DNA from: Bacteroidales bacterium
GTDB lineage: Bacteria > Bacteroidota > Bacteroidia > Bacteroidales > WCHB1-69
Assembly (NCBI GenBank): GCA_024686335.1
Contig: JAILCI010000054.1
Span: 62,001-126,000 of the forward strand
Length of the DNA: 64,000 bases
Reading direction: 5' to 3'
Of this stretch, positions 16,885 through 25,020 are shown piece by piece. The position numbers and the translations under genes were made by a program. The notes under the pieces were generated by a model, which was not told the origin of the DNA, did not search any database, and saw nothing but the letters and a program-made list of their open reading frames with translations. Position 1 is the stretch's first letter; the number at the start of each line of letters is the position of its first letter.

Positions 16885-17337
16885 CTATTTTTTCCAGAAT
16901 TTGTCAGTTATATCGACTGGTTCTCCTTCCACATTCTTCAATAGGCGTTGATTAGTAGTCTTCTCTTTTAGGCTGCCAAACTCGGCCTTGTATGGTCCGA
17001 CCTTCACGTAATCAAAATGCTGGAAATTGGCTGGGATAGGTTGTTTGCCCGAATACCAAGCCGATTTCAAAGAGGTTGTCTTCTTGATATGATCGGCTAA
17101 TTGCTGCACCTGATCAGGATTGGCATCGCCTCCCATAAAGCAAACGCAAGTCACGGAACTACCGTATCGTTTCAGGATGTTGTCGAGGGTTTGCTCATCC
17201 AATGTCTCGCCAATGTCCTCTTGCAAGTGTGGACTATGACATCCAACACAGTGGTTTGGACAATTGGTAATATTTATCGCGAGAGTCACCTCCCCAGGAA
17301 TCTCTTGAAAGACAATATCAAAGTTGTAGTATTTCAA
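16885..17337 (-). CDS. nrdG: Anaerobic ribonucleotide reductase activating protein NrdG
   Basis: A 150-residue radical SAM enzyme that installs the glycyl radical on NrdD. The cluster motif is CPNHCVGC (Cys26, Cys30, Cys33), followed by the 'CFMGGD' stretch that helps bind SAM. Full alignment with NrdG ('DIVFQEIPGEVTLAINITNCP') requires starting at the TTG at 17337; an in-frame stop lies a few codons upstream and there is no ATG. The TTG is itself the end of a TAATTTTG sequence resembling a -7 box, so transcription and translation signals are crowded. NrdD is 2.6 kb upstream on the same strand, separated by an unrelated gene and a terminator. Confidence 0.92.
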   Translation of the reverse strand: MKYYNFDIVFQEIPGEVTLAINITNCPNHCVGCHSPHLQEDIGETLDEQTLDNILKRYGSSVTCVCFMGGDANPDQVQQLADHIKKTTSLKSAWYSGKQPIPANFQHFDYVKVGPYKAEFGSLKEKTTNQRLLKNVEGEPVDITDKFWKK

Positions 17338-17364
17338 AATTATAAGTTTTTAGTAGTAAAAAAT

Positions 17365-19854
17365 CTATGGGTTATAAGAATAACCATCCAATAAATAATC
17401 GTTTTGATTCCTGACAACAAACAGATAATCAGGCACATCTGTTATTGTTTTCAGAAAAAATATCCTATGAGATGGGGTTACTTTCCAATCCGAAAGTCTT
17501 TGAGAATCATAGGTGCTCCATGACCATACCCAGTTGCTAGAAGCATCTAAGTCAAACTTGGTTGCCCAATTGGTTGCTCCCAAAATCTCATCGGCAGCAT
17601 CAGAGTCAAAGTTACCGACATGCAGATTGTCTCTATAAGGATAAATGCCAACATCTTCCGTTTTTCCATTGTTGCTCCAAAGGGTGCTCCAAGAGGAACC
17701 ATATCTAAGCAACGACATTCTATCCGCATCGCCATTTGTCACCTGAGTACATAGAAGTTCATCTTTCCCGTCACCGTTAAAGTCACCAACATAGTACTTA
17801 TCCACATTGCTGATAGTCCAATTTCCTATTTTTGATGAAGAAGACCAAACCTTTTTCCAAGAATTTAAGACTAATCTCTGGCAAAGAGCCTGGGGAGCAT
17901 CATCTTTTCTAATACAGAGCAAAGAACACTGGGCGGGATAGTTAAAATGTCCTGGAAGCAAAAGATCTCCTTCTACCATTTGCCATGTGCCGACAAAGCC
18001 GCTGCCATTATTGGTCCATATATTCCGCCAAGAGTCTTTCTCATCATCAAACTCATAAATAGCAGAACTTTTGACCTGATAGCACAACAACTCGTCGTAT
18101 CCATTACCGTCAAAATCGCCCGCCACAAAGTTGTCGTTACTGCGAATCGTCCATTCTGGGATAATTCCTGTCCAAAGTTGCTTCCAATGTGTAATTTGGA
18201 AGCCAAACATGATAGCTTGGTGGGAAGAGGTATCAACCAGCAACAGCTCCTGTGCCTCATCACCCAAAAAGTTACCCACTACAATGATATTACCTTCTTG
18301 AATTAAAGGATAAGTATTCTGATCGGGGTACTCTTTGTTCGTCCAGTTTTTCATCCAGCCATCATGGTTGATAAGAGTCAACGTGGAGGTATAGGATTTT
18401 GCTCTTTTAGGATTAACATAAGCGGACGTATATCCCTTGTACGAGAGCCAGATCTTGCGGATCCTCGTTCTTCGGGGTGTGTGTAAGGTATATTCGCCTT
18501 TATCATTCGTGAATGTCTCATACATTTGCGTCCAATTCTTATTCCAGGCTATCACAGCCGCATCCACTATGGGATTTCCGTCGGCGTCTTTTACCACCCC
18601 ACCAATGTTAGTATAAGGATAGTCAGGAATATTGTAATACCGCGCCGGTTTCGTACAACGATTTTCGTTAGAAGATCTTGAAAAAAAGGAAGAAAAAAGA
18701 GAGGCTATCGGTTTGAGTTTTTGAGAAGGAGAATAGGGTCTAAGTCCAAAATGATCCTGAATATAGGGATGATCTGAGCTCCAGCGTACATCTTGATATT
18801 GCCACCAGGAGAAGCCTTTGCATCCACAATCCAAGGATTTCTGCATGATGTAGTCAAGATAGTTATATTGTTGTTGTTCACCACCTGTCTTCTCGTCGCG
18901 ATGTTCAAGGAATTCATCAGTACCGCTGTAGCCTGTCTCACCCATAATCCAAACATCATCCATGTTGCTATTCATCCATTTGAAGTAAGACTGAATAGCC
19001 TCTTTGGAGACGTTCTCGGTGCTGTCTTCACAATAGAAATGCATGGAGAGAAAATCATAGGTAAGGGCAGAAGGATCCCAATTGATAGTAGTTACAGGAT
19101 GTTGGATACCCAGAGTAACTAACTGGTTAGGGGCATTTTTCTTCATCAGGTAATACCATTTCCGCGACCAATTGGAAATCATGAGTTTGTCATTGCTTGT
19201 AGTCTGTGGCCAAATATAGAAAGGTTCCGCCATGGCGACGTATGCCATAACCGCCTTATTTTTAGAATAATGACGGGTAACTTTGTCAAGATAAGCACAA
19301 TACTGATCAAACTGTTTAAAGCAATTGGCATCTGCACCCAGCACCAACACTACCCGGAGGTTATGGCGGGCACATTGGGCGATAAGAGAGTCTTGTAACG
19401 CAAAATAGGTAGCGTATGAGTCTGTCGGAATTTGCAGGATATCATCCTTCCATGTGATGACAGGGCGAAGGCGTATCACATTGAAACCGAGGGAGTCTAT
19501 GCAACGTAAGTCCTGCTCCAGTTTAACGATGGCTGAATCTCGTTCATGATGATAGTTCCAACCACGTTTTTCACCAAAACAGAATCGGCCCTGAGCCGGA
19601 TTATTGTCTGGATAACCCCAATTGTTACTATAGTTTCCGTGAGGAGAGATGAAAAACTTTTGAGTATTAGCAATGGGAAAATAATCGACCAGATAATTAA
19701 TACAAAGCGGAGTAAACTGAGTGTTGCCATCCCAAAATTGGCCATCAAAGAGAGTGATATAGTTTTTGAATTCGTCTTGGGCGGAAAGACGATTGGTGTA
19801 AGGCAAGCCAAGAAAACATGCCGCCACAAGAAAACAGGTAAGAATTTTTCTCAT
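17365..19854 (-). CDS. Secreted glycosidase-like protein with carboxypeptidase-regulatory and FG-GAP-type repeats
   Basis: The start at 19854 gives a signal peptide (MRKILTCFLVAACFLGLPYTNRLSAQ) and 829 residues; a longer frame to 19950 runs back through the promoter and terminator. The first half resembles a GH clan A TIM barrel ('GFNVIRLRPVITWKDD', 'VMAYVAMAEPFYIW', 'VWIMGETGYSGTDEF', 'GCKGFSWWQYQDVRW'), with plausible catalytic Glu residues in the AEP and GET motifs. Next is a regulatory-like beta sandwich ('GGVVKDADGNPIVDAAVIAW') and then at least four Asp-rich repeats such as 'VAGDFDGNGYDELLC' and 'YVGDFNGDGKDELLC'. No sorting domain is seen. Polysaccharide target unknown. Confidence 0.75.
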   Translation of the reverse strand: MRKILTCFLVAACFLGLPYTNRLSAQDEFKNYITLFDGQFWDGNTQFTPLCINYLVDYFPIANTQKFFISPHGNYSNNWGYPDNNPAQGRFCFGEKRGWNYHHERDSAIVKLEQDLRCIDSLGFNVIRLRPVITWKDDILQIPTDSYATYFALQDSLIAQCARHNLRVVLVLGADANCFKQFDQYCAYLDKVTRHYSKNKAVMAYVAMAEPFYIWPQTTSNDKLMISNWSRKWYYLMKKNAPNQLVTLGIQHPVTTINWDPSALTYDFLSMHFYCEDSTENVSKEAIQSYFKWMNSNMDDVWIMGETGYSGTDEFLEHRDEKTGGEQQQYNYLDYIMQKSLDCGCKGFSWWQYQDVRWSSDHPYIQDHFGLRPYSPSQKLKPIASLFSSFFSRSSNENRCTKPARYYNIPDYPYTNIGGVVKDADGNPIVDAAVIAWNKNWTQMYETFTNDKGEYTLHTPRRTRIRKIWLSYKGYTSAYVNPKRAKSYTSTLTLINHDGWMKNWTNKEYPDQNTYPLIQEGNIIVVGNFLGDEAQELLLVDTSSHQAIMFGFQITHWKQLWTGIIPEWTIRSNDNFVAGDFDGNGYDELLCYQVKSSAIYEFDDEKDSWRNIWTNNGSGFVGTWQMVEGDLLLPGHFNYPAQCSLLCIRKDDAPQALCQRLVLNSWKKVWSSSSKIGNWTISNVDKYYVGDFNGDGKDELLCTQVTNGDADRMSLLRYGSSWSTLWSNNGKTEDVGIYPYRDNLHVGNFDSDAADEILGATNWATKFDLDASSNWVWSWSTYDSQRLSDWKVTPSHRIFFLKTITDVPDYLFVVRNQNDYLLDGYSYNP

Positions 19855-19883
19855 GTCTAAAGACTCTTGGTGAAACAATGCTG

Positions 19884-19891
19884 CAAAGATA
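19884..19891 (-). promoter_or_regulatory. -7 box of the glycosidase-like gene
   Basis: TATCTTTG on the minus strand, immediately downstream of the nrdD terminator and 29 bases before the ATG at 19854. Confidence 0.6.
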
Positions 19892-19892
19892 C

Positions 19893-19923
19893 AAAAAATG
19901 CACGTGTCTGTCGTACGTGCATT
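19893..19923 (-). terminator. Terminator of nrdD
   Basis: A perfect 9-bp stem AATGCACGT/ACGTGCATT with a 9-base loop, followed on the minus strand by a T run. It lies between the nrdD stop (19956) and the promoter of the next gene, so nrdD is a separate transcription unit from nrdG. Confidence 0.85.
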
Positions 19924-19955
19924 TTCTATAAATTGTTTATTACAAAACATTTACC

Positions 19956-22043
19956 TTACATTTTTGCATAGTATCTTCTTGCGGCTTCCTCTTGACGGCC
20001 TTGGGAGAAACTGCTGACACGTTTCATGTAACCGATAACGCGGGTGAGGTAGTCCACATTCTTGCTATGGCATACAGGACACTCGTGGAGATAACGTTTG
20101 TCGATATGGCCGCAGTCGTTGCAAACGGTATTCGGAATGTTGAAGGTAAAGTAGTTACAGCCTTCTTGAGCGGCCACGCGCAAGAGATGACGATATTGTT
20201 CTTTAGAGAGATGTTCTTCCAGATTGCAGTGCAGAGCAGAACCACCAGTGAGATGCTCGATATAGCGTTTGCCATGCATGCGGAAACGGTCTATGACATT
20301 AATACTCTCGTCTTCAACAATATAGAAATAGCTATTGTAGCAATCACGCGGCACCTTGTAACCATCTTCACGATCCCACTTAGCATGCTTAACGCCCACA
20401 TTCTCTGCCGGAATCATTTCGCAGTTGAACATCAACTCTTTAGTCTTGTATTTACGGTTGTATCGTTCTACCAAGCCTAAGATATCCTCCACAAATTTTG
20501 CATATTCATCATTGTCGGTGATCGGGATGCCCATGAATTCGGCTGCCTCGACGAGACCATTGACGCCGATGGTCAAATATTGACGGTTGATAGCAATGAA
20601 ACCGGAATCAAAGAGTGGCAGCATACCTTGCGCCAACAGATATTTCAAGTTCTCGTTGTAGGCCGTCTGTACTTTGTGCATCAGGTCGATGACCTCCTCC
20701 ACAAACTGGAGGAACGGGATATTGTTGCGATGTTCGTATTGGATGCAGCGGTTCAGGTTGATGGTGAGCACGCTCTTGGAGCCGGTGGAGACACCGCCCG
20801 CGCCAAGCGTGTAGCTGAAACCGTTGTCTTGAATCTCGTTACGCAGACGGCAACAGCTACTGAGGGAGTCGGCGTTGTCGCTCACATAGGTGAAGAAAGA
20901 GTGACCGGCAGCGTACATCTCGGCGGTAAAGTCGGCATACTCCTGATCCATGATGTCGCCATCTTTGGAGAGCAGCGCCATCGTCTCGACTGGGAAGGTC
21001 AGGACGGCACGGGTACGCTCCTCGTTGAACCAGCGCATGAAGCGTTTCTGCAGCCAGCTGACGGAATCCCATGTCGGAGCTGTCTGATCCGGGAAGCGGA
21101 ATTCGCCGAACAGGCTCTTGAAGTAGTATTGGTCGTAATAGGAGATATTCCAGAACACGGACTGATAGTTACGGGCGCCGGAAGGTTGGTTGATAGAGTA
21201 GATGACCTGCTGGAAACAGTCGGTGATCACCTTGTCGATAGTGCGCTTGCGGGAGGAGAGGTCCACCACATCGTCAACGTGAGTGTAATAGTCATCGCCA
21301 TAATCCTTACGGATGAAGTAGTCCATGTACATCAGGAACTCAGGAGTGGCACAGGCGCCGCTGAGCATACTGGAAACCATGAAGACCATATTTACAAACC
21401 CACCACAAAAAGACTTCAAATTTTTAGGACGCGTGGAGTTGCCGCCAATGCTCTTGGTGCCGTCAAGCAACCAAGGATACATAGTGATGCTGGCACAGTA
21501 GTTGGCGATGCTAGTCTCATCATTCTTGTAGATGAAGTGTTGGTTCAGCAACTGAATATACTTGTCTGCCAACTCCTTACCATACATCTCCTTGATACGG
21601 TCGCACAGCATACGGCGGTTGAGGCGGATGAAGTTTGACTTAGGGAGTTCACCGATGAGGGTGGCGATATTCTTCTTTTCCACGTTGGCATTGGCATCAT
21701 ACTTGCTGCCCGTAGCCGCATTGGTAGCGTTGCAGTAGTTGATTAAAAAGCTCAACTTATCTTTCACCTCACGATCTTCGTAATGACGCTGACGGTACAG
21801 GATGTACGACTTCGCAACGGAATAGTAACGCTCCGCCATCAGCGACACCTCCACCTGGTTCTGGATCTCTTCCACAGAGATGCCATCGTGCACCTGGACA
21901 CGACTTAAAATGTCAGTCAGAACCTCCTTAGTGGCAAAACTGTTCACAGAGAGGAACGCCTTCTGTATGGCATTTTTAATTTTGTCGGCTGAAAACGGTT
22001 CTCGTTTCCCGTTACGCTTAATAATATAAAGTTCTTCTATCAT
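19956..22043 (-). CDS. nrdD: Anaerobic (class III) ribonucleoside-triphosphate reductase NrdD
   Basis: A 695-residue enzyme that makes deoxyribonucleotides without oxygen. The N-terminus has an ATP-cone ('IIKRNGKREPFSADKIKNAIQKAF') for allosteric control. The barrel includes 'CCRLRNEIQDNGFSYTLGAGGVSTGSKSVLTINL'. The C-terminus has the zinc site 'CNDCGHIDKRYLHECPVC' and the glycyl radical motif 'TRVIGYMKR' with Gly671. All expected residues are present. It is preceded by a cobalamin riboswitch and followed by its own terminator. It needs NrdG, encoded at 16885-17337. Confidence 0.97.
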   Translation of the reverse strand: MIEELYIIKRNGKREPFSADKIKNAIQKAFLSVNSFATKEVLTDILSRVQVHDGISVEEIQNQVEVSLMAERYYSVAKSYILYRQRHYEDREVKDKLSFLINYCNATNAATGSKYDANANVEKKNIATLIGELPKSNFIRLNRRMLCDRIKEMYGKELADKYIQLLNQHFIYKNDETSIANYCASITMYPWLLDGTKSIGGNSTRPKNLKSFCGGFVNMVFMVSSMLSGACATPEFLMYMDYFIRKDYGDDYYTHVDDVVDLSSRKRTIDKVITDCFQQVIYSINQPSGARNYQSVFWNISYYDQYYFKSLFGEFRFPDQTAPTWDSVSWLQKRFMRWFNEERTRAVLTFPVETMALLSKDGDIMDQEYADFTAEMYAAGHSFFTYVSDNADSLSSCCRLRNEIQDNGFSYTLGAGGVSTGSKSVLTINLNRCIQYEHRNNIPFLQFVEEVIDLMHKVQTAYNENLKYLLAQGMLPLFDSGFIAINRQYLTIGVNGLVEAAEFMGIPITDNDEYAKFVEDILGLVERYNRKYKTKELMFNCEMIPAENVGVKHAKWDREDGYKVPRDCYNSYFYIVEDESINVIDRFRMHGKRYIEHLTGGSALHCNLEEHLSKEQYRHLLRVAAQEGCNYFTFNIPNTVCNDCGHIDKRYLHECPVCHSKNVDYLTRVIGYMKRVSSFSQGRQEEAARRYYAKM

Positions 22044-22129
22044 AGTAGGTTAATGGTTTCATAATAGAAGCTTTGGGATATAAACCTTGAAACAGGCACA
22101 CAAGCTCTTAATCCCGAAAGCCACGTGTT

Positions 22130-22285
22130 TGAGTATAGGCAGGTCTTCTGGCTTGCTCCTTTTTCCAGCGCCTTCCCGACGCTTCTGTCAGTGACATCTG
22201 CTGGAAAAACATATAGAACTTACAGCTACGGGTATAGCCTTCGAATCTCACGAAGTTCCCTATTGATCTCATTGAGAACCTAAAC
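22130..22285 (-). promoter_or_regulatory. Cobalamin (B12) riboswitch upstream of nrdD
   Basis: Read on the minus strand the leader contains, in order, the conserved cobalamin aptamer pieces: AGGGAAC...GTGAGATTC, CTATACCCGTAGCTGTAAG, GTCACTGACAG, CGGGAAGGCG, and the B12 box AAGCCAGAAGACCTGCC. Flanking GAG...AATAGG and CCTAT...CTC close the outer stem. About 90 bases separate it from the nrdD start, including a small CTTG...CAAG hairpin that could be part of the switch. When B12 binds, expression of nrdD is expected to fall. The ends are approximate. Confidence 0.9.
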
Positions 22286-22292
22286 TCGACGG

Positions 22293-22300
22293 CAAAAATA
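22293..22300 (-). promoter_or_regulatory. -7 box for the riboswitch-nrdD transcript
   Basis: TATTTTTG on the minus strand, just before the aptamer, giving a leader of about 245 bases. Confidence 0.6.
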
Positions 22301-22303
22301 ATA

Positions 22304-22686
22304 AATACAAAAATTGAATTTATGAACAGAAATAAATACTTACTAACAGACTTATTAACATTTTTCTTTTTTTATTTTAAAATATTACATATCAACTTGT
22401 TAATTAATAAGAAGTGGTTTGACAGTTGGCAGTTTTCAATTATCAGTTTTCAGTTGCCGAGTCACTTTGTAGAGACGTTCCATGAAACGTCTCCTACGGT
22501 GATAGACGGGACATTTCTCAGTTTTTCAGTTCAACAATTAAACAACTCAACAATCTGTTGTCTCCAAACTGCGAGGACGCAGTTTGCTCCGGAGTTCAAC
22601 AATTCAACATCCGTCCCCTTAACTTCTTAGTTTCTTAACTCCATATTATAATAGTTTCATTATTTCACAACTTTAATAAAAAATAT
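22304..22686. other. Gene-free, repeat-bearing intergenic region
   Basis: A short open frame crosses this stretch but has no start signal, no family resemblance and low-complexity composition, so I call no gene. It holds runs of CAACAATT/CAACTC-type repeats similar to sequence at 470-495, one copy of the GAGACGTTCC palindrome (22459-22494), a small GCGAGGACGC hairpin, and a 24-base block (22617-22640) that reappears inverted at 37363-37386. It separates the divergent nrdD and 22725 promoters. Confidence 0.6.
22459..22494. repeat. Dispersed palindromic repeat, copy A
   Basis: Contains GAGTCACTTTGTA followed by the palindrome GAGACGTTCCATGAAACGTC. It matches 37429-37464 in inverted orientation at 35 of 36 positions; the single difference breaks the perfect symmetry of the palindrome. 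Confidence 0.8.
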
Positions 22687-22694
22687 TATCTTTG
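22687..22694 (+). promoter_or_regulatory. -7 box of the 22725 gene
   Basis: TATCTTTG, 30 bases before the ATG at 22725; the longer frame from 22692 would start inside it. Confidence 0.55.
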
Positions 22695-22724
22695 CCCCTG
22701 TATAATTCTAAAATCTTTGTCGTC

Positions 22725-23612
22725 ATGAGTACACTTAAAATCATCAAAAAAGAATATCACCGCACCGGTTATGACAAGAACGATGTGGAGCCAGTTGAAT
22801 ACATGGAAGTATCGGCACAATACGATGACCACAATCTGTTGGTACGCGAAGAACGTTATGAGCCCGACGGGACTCTTAACACTCTGACTACCAATCAGTA
22901 TAACGAGAAGCAACAACTTGTCGTTTCTGAACAGTTCGACCAAGATAATACGCTTCTGCAGAAAATCGTCAACACCTACGACGGAGATCTTCTTATCAGT
23001 CAACAATACTCTTTTGGCGAGGATACGACAGAATACATGACCAAATACGTTTATGACGCAAATGGAATGGAAATTCGTCGGGAATCGTATGTGGACGGAA
23101 AACTGGATTTTGTGGAGAACGAAAAAGAGTACAAAGACAAATTACTCGTCAAAGAGGTAGAAAATGACGATTACGGGAAACCTTTGTATGAGCATTTATA
23201 CAGCTACAACGACAAGGGATTGGTTTCCCATTACGTGCGTAACGAGGTGCAAAACAAAGATCGTCGCAGTTATGATTATGAATACGACGACCAAGGCCAT
23301 CGCATCAAAGAACTTATCTACGACTACGACAACATGTTGATAGCCAAGAAGTACAACACTTACGACGAGGAGGGCAACTTGATTATGTCAGAAGAGGAGG
23401 ATCTGGATAGCTATCGCAAAGTGAAATTGGAGTACGAGGGCAAACAGGTTGTCAAGAATTACCTCTTCGAGCGCGACGACAAATTGGTTGGCTGGGCAGA
23501 ATATGGTTATGACGACAATGGCAAGGAGATCTCTGCCACCGAATATATCCGTGACGAGGTTGATCCTGAGACACACCGCTTGCTTCGTGTGACCCATTTT
23601 GAGAGAGGATAA
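22725..23612 (+). CDS. Hypothetical YD-repeat-like protein, cytoplasmic
   Basis: A 295-residue, very acidic protein (MSTLKIIKKEYHRTGYDKND) built almost wholly of short repeats of the kind 'YDANGMEIRRESYVDGKL' and 'YDDQGHRIKELIYDYDN', about 20-25 residues each, with tyrosine-aspartate pairs. This resembles the YD/RHS-type or MORN-like strand repeats and should form an elongated beta structure. Unlike most YD proteins it has no signal peptide, toxin domain or core-RHS motif. I cannot assign a function. It has its own promoter and lies 127 bases before serS, which has another. Confidence 0.7.
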   Translation: MSTLKIIKKEYHRTGYDKNDVEPVEYMEVSAQYDDHNLLVREERYEPDGTLNTLTTNQYNEKQQLVVSEQFDQDNTLLQKIVNTYDGDLLISQQYSFGEDTTEYMTKYVYDANGMEIRRESYVDGKLDFVENEKEYKDKLLVKEVENDDYGKPLYEHLYSYNDKGLVSHYVRNEVQNKDRRSYDYEYDDQGHRIKELIYDYDNMLIAKKYNTYDEEGNLIMSEEEDLDSYRKVKLEYEGKQVVKNYLFERDDKLVGWAEYGYDDNGKEISATEYIRDEVDPETHRLLRVTHFERG

Positions 23613-23677
23613 CACGACTATTCGAGCTATCTGCACGTCCTAATCATCTTTTAAAGATACAATATTATTTTTTTGAG

Positions 23678-23685
23678 TATTTTTG
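23678..23685 (+). promoter_or_regulatory. -7 box of serS
   Basis: TATTTTTG, 54 bases before the serS ATG. It probably drives serS, the TPR gene and rsmA together. Confidence 0.55.
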
Positions 23686-23739
23686 CGGCGGCAAATTTGA
23701 ATTTTGCCACCTTAGTTATCTTTTTTAAAATCATTTACA

Positions 23740-25011
23740 ATGTTACAGATTCAACTACTGCGTGAAAATCCACAATATGTCATTGACAGACTGAAAATTA
23801 AAAATTTTGATGCCGCCACTTTGGTGGAAGAGATATTAAAATTAGACACGGAAAACCGTGCCGTGAAGAAGACCATTGACGACAACCTGATGGAGCAGAA
23901 CCAGGGTGCCAAGGCTATTGGCGGTCTGTTCAAAGAGGGCAAGCGCGACGAAGCTGAAGCCATCAAAGCCCGTATGGCCGAGTTGAAAGAGAAAGAGAGA
24001 GTGCTTCGCGTTGAGTTACAAGAGAAAGAGCAGACTTTGCAGGCCAAGATGGTGCTGCTGCCCAACCTGCCGCACAGTTCTGTGGCTCCCGGCAAAGGCG
24101 CTGAAGACAATGAGATCGTCTATACTGAAGGCGACGCCTCCGACTTCACCCGTCCAGTACTTCCTCACTGGGAACTCGTAAAAAAATACGACATTATCGA
24201 CTTTGAGTTAGGCAACAAGATCACCGGTGCCGGTTTCCCCGTTTACAAAGGCAAAGGTGCCCGCATCCAGCGCGCGCTCATCGACTTCTTCTTGGACTCC
24301 GCAACAGCTGCTGGTTTCACGGAGATTCAGCCGCCCTACATGGTCAACGAAGACTCCGCATACGGCACAGGCCAACTCCCCGACAAAGAGGGTCAGATGT
24401 ACCATGCTACCGTAGACAACTTCTACCTCATCCCAACCGCTGAGGTGCCCGTCACCAACATCTACCGTGATATCATCCTCAAAGAGAGCGACTTCCCGTT
24501 GCGTAACTGCGCCTACTCTGCTTGCTTCCGTCGTGAGGCTGGCTCCTACGGCAAAGACGTGCGCGGTCTTAATCGTCTCCACCAATTCGACAAAGTCGAA
24601 ATCGTGACCATCGAGCATCCAGACCGCTCATACGAGACACTGGAGAAGATGACCAACTATGCCAAGGGTCTGCTCACCAAATTGGGGCTGCCCTTCCGCG
24701 TGCTGCGTCTCTGCGGTGGCGACATCAGTTTCACCTCCGCCCTGACTTACGACTTGGAGGTCTACTCCAAAGCTCAGCAGAAGTGGCTGGAAGTCAGCTC
24801 GGTATCCAACTTTGAGTCCTATCAGGCCAACCGTCTGAAACTGCGTTTCAAGGATTCCACGGGCAAGACCCGTCTGGCACACACACTCAACGGTAGCGCC
24901 CTCGCCCTGCCGCGCGTACTCGCTGCCCTCCTCGAAAACAACCAGACCGACGAAGGTATCATCGTTCCCGAAGTGCTCCGTCCTTACACCCGTTTCGACA
25001 TCATCAACTAA
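23740..25011 (+). CDS. serS: Seryl-tRNA synthetase
   Basis: A 423-residue class II aminoacyl-tRNA synthetase. The N-terminal helical arm (about residues 30-100, rich in Lys/Glu/Gln: 'ELKEKERVLRVELQEKEQTLQ') binds the tRNA long variable arm. The core shows motif 2 'FRREAGSYGKDVRGLNRLHQFDKVE' and motif 3 'LNGSALALPRVLAALLENNQ'. Length is normal. First gene of an apparent serS-TPR-rsmA operon (gaps of 9 bases and a 1-base overlap). Confidence 0.98.
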   Translation: MLQIQLLRENPQYVIDRLKIKNFDAATLVEEILKLDTENRAVKKTIDDNLMEQNQGAKAIGGLFKEGKRDEAEAIKARMAELKEKERVLRVELQEKEQTLQAKMVLLPNLPHSSVAPGKGAEDNEIVYTEGDASDFTRPVLPHWELVKKYDIIDFELGNKITGAGFPVYKGKGARIQRALIDFFLDSATAAGFTEIQPPYMVNEDSAYGTGQLPDKEGQMYHATVDNFYLIPTAEVPVTNIYRDIILKESDFPLRNCAYSACFRREAGSYGKDVRGLNRLHQFDKVEIVTIEHPDRSYETLEKMTNYAKGLLTKLGLPFRVLRLCGGDISFTSALTYDLEVYSKAQQKWLEVSSVSNFESYQANRLKLRFKDSTGKTRLAHTLNGSALALPRVLAALLENNQTDEGIIVPEVLRPYTRFDIIN

Positions 25012-25020
25012 TCCATCGCG

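Noticed and set aside
17337-19956. The gene between nrdG and nrdD as a recent insertion with element ends
   Set aside because: No flanking repeats or integrase; it has native-style promoter and terminator neighbours, so there is no direct evidence of mobility.
20580-21638. Long open frame (352 codons) on the plus strand opposite nrdD
   Set aside because: It is antisense to a complete, motif-verified nrdD and its translation has no recognisable family; codon structure of nrdD explains the absence of stops.
22322-22630. 102-codon open frame in the nrdD-22725 gap
   Set aside because: Begins inside the divergent promoter zone, has low-complexity composition and runs through the dispersed repeats; no ribosome or promoter signal.
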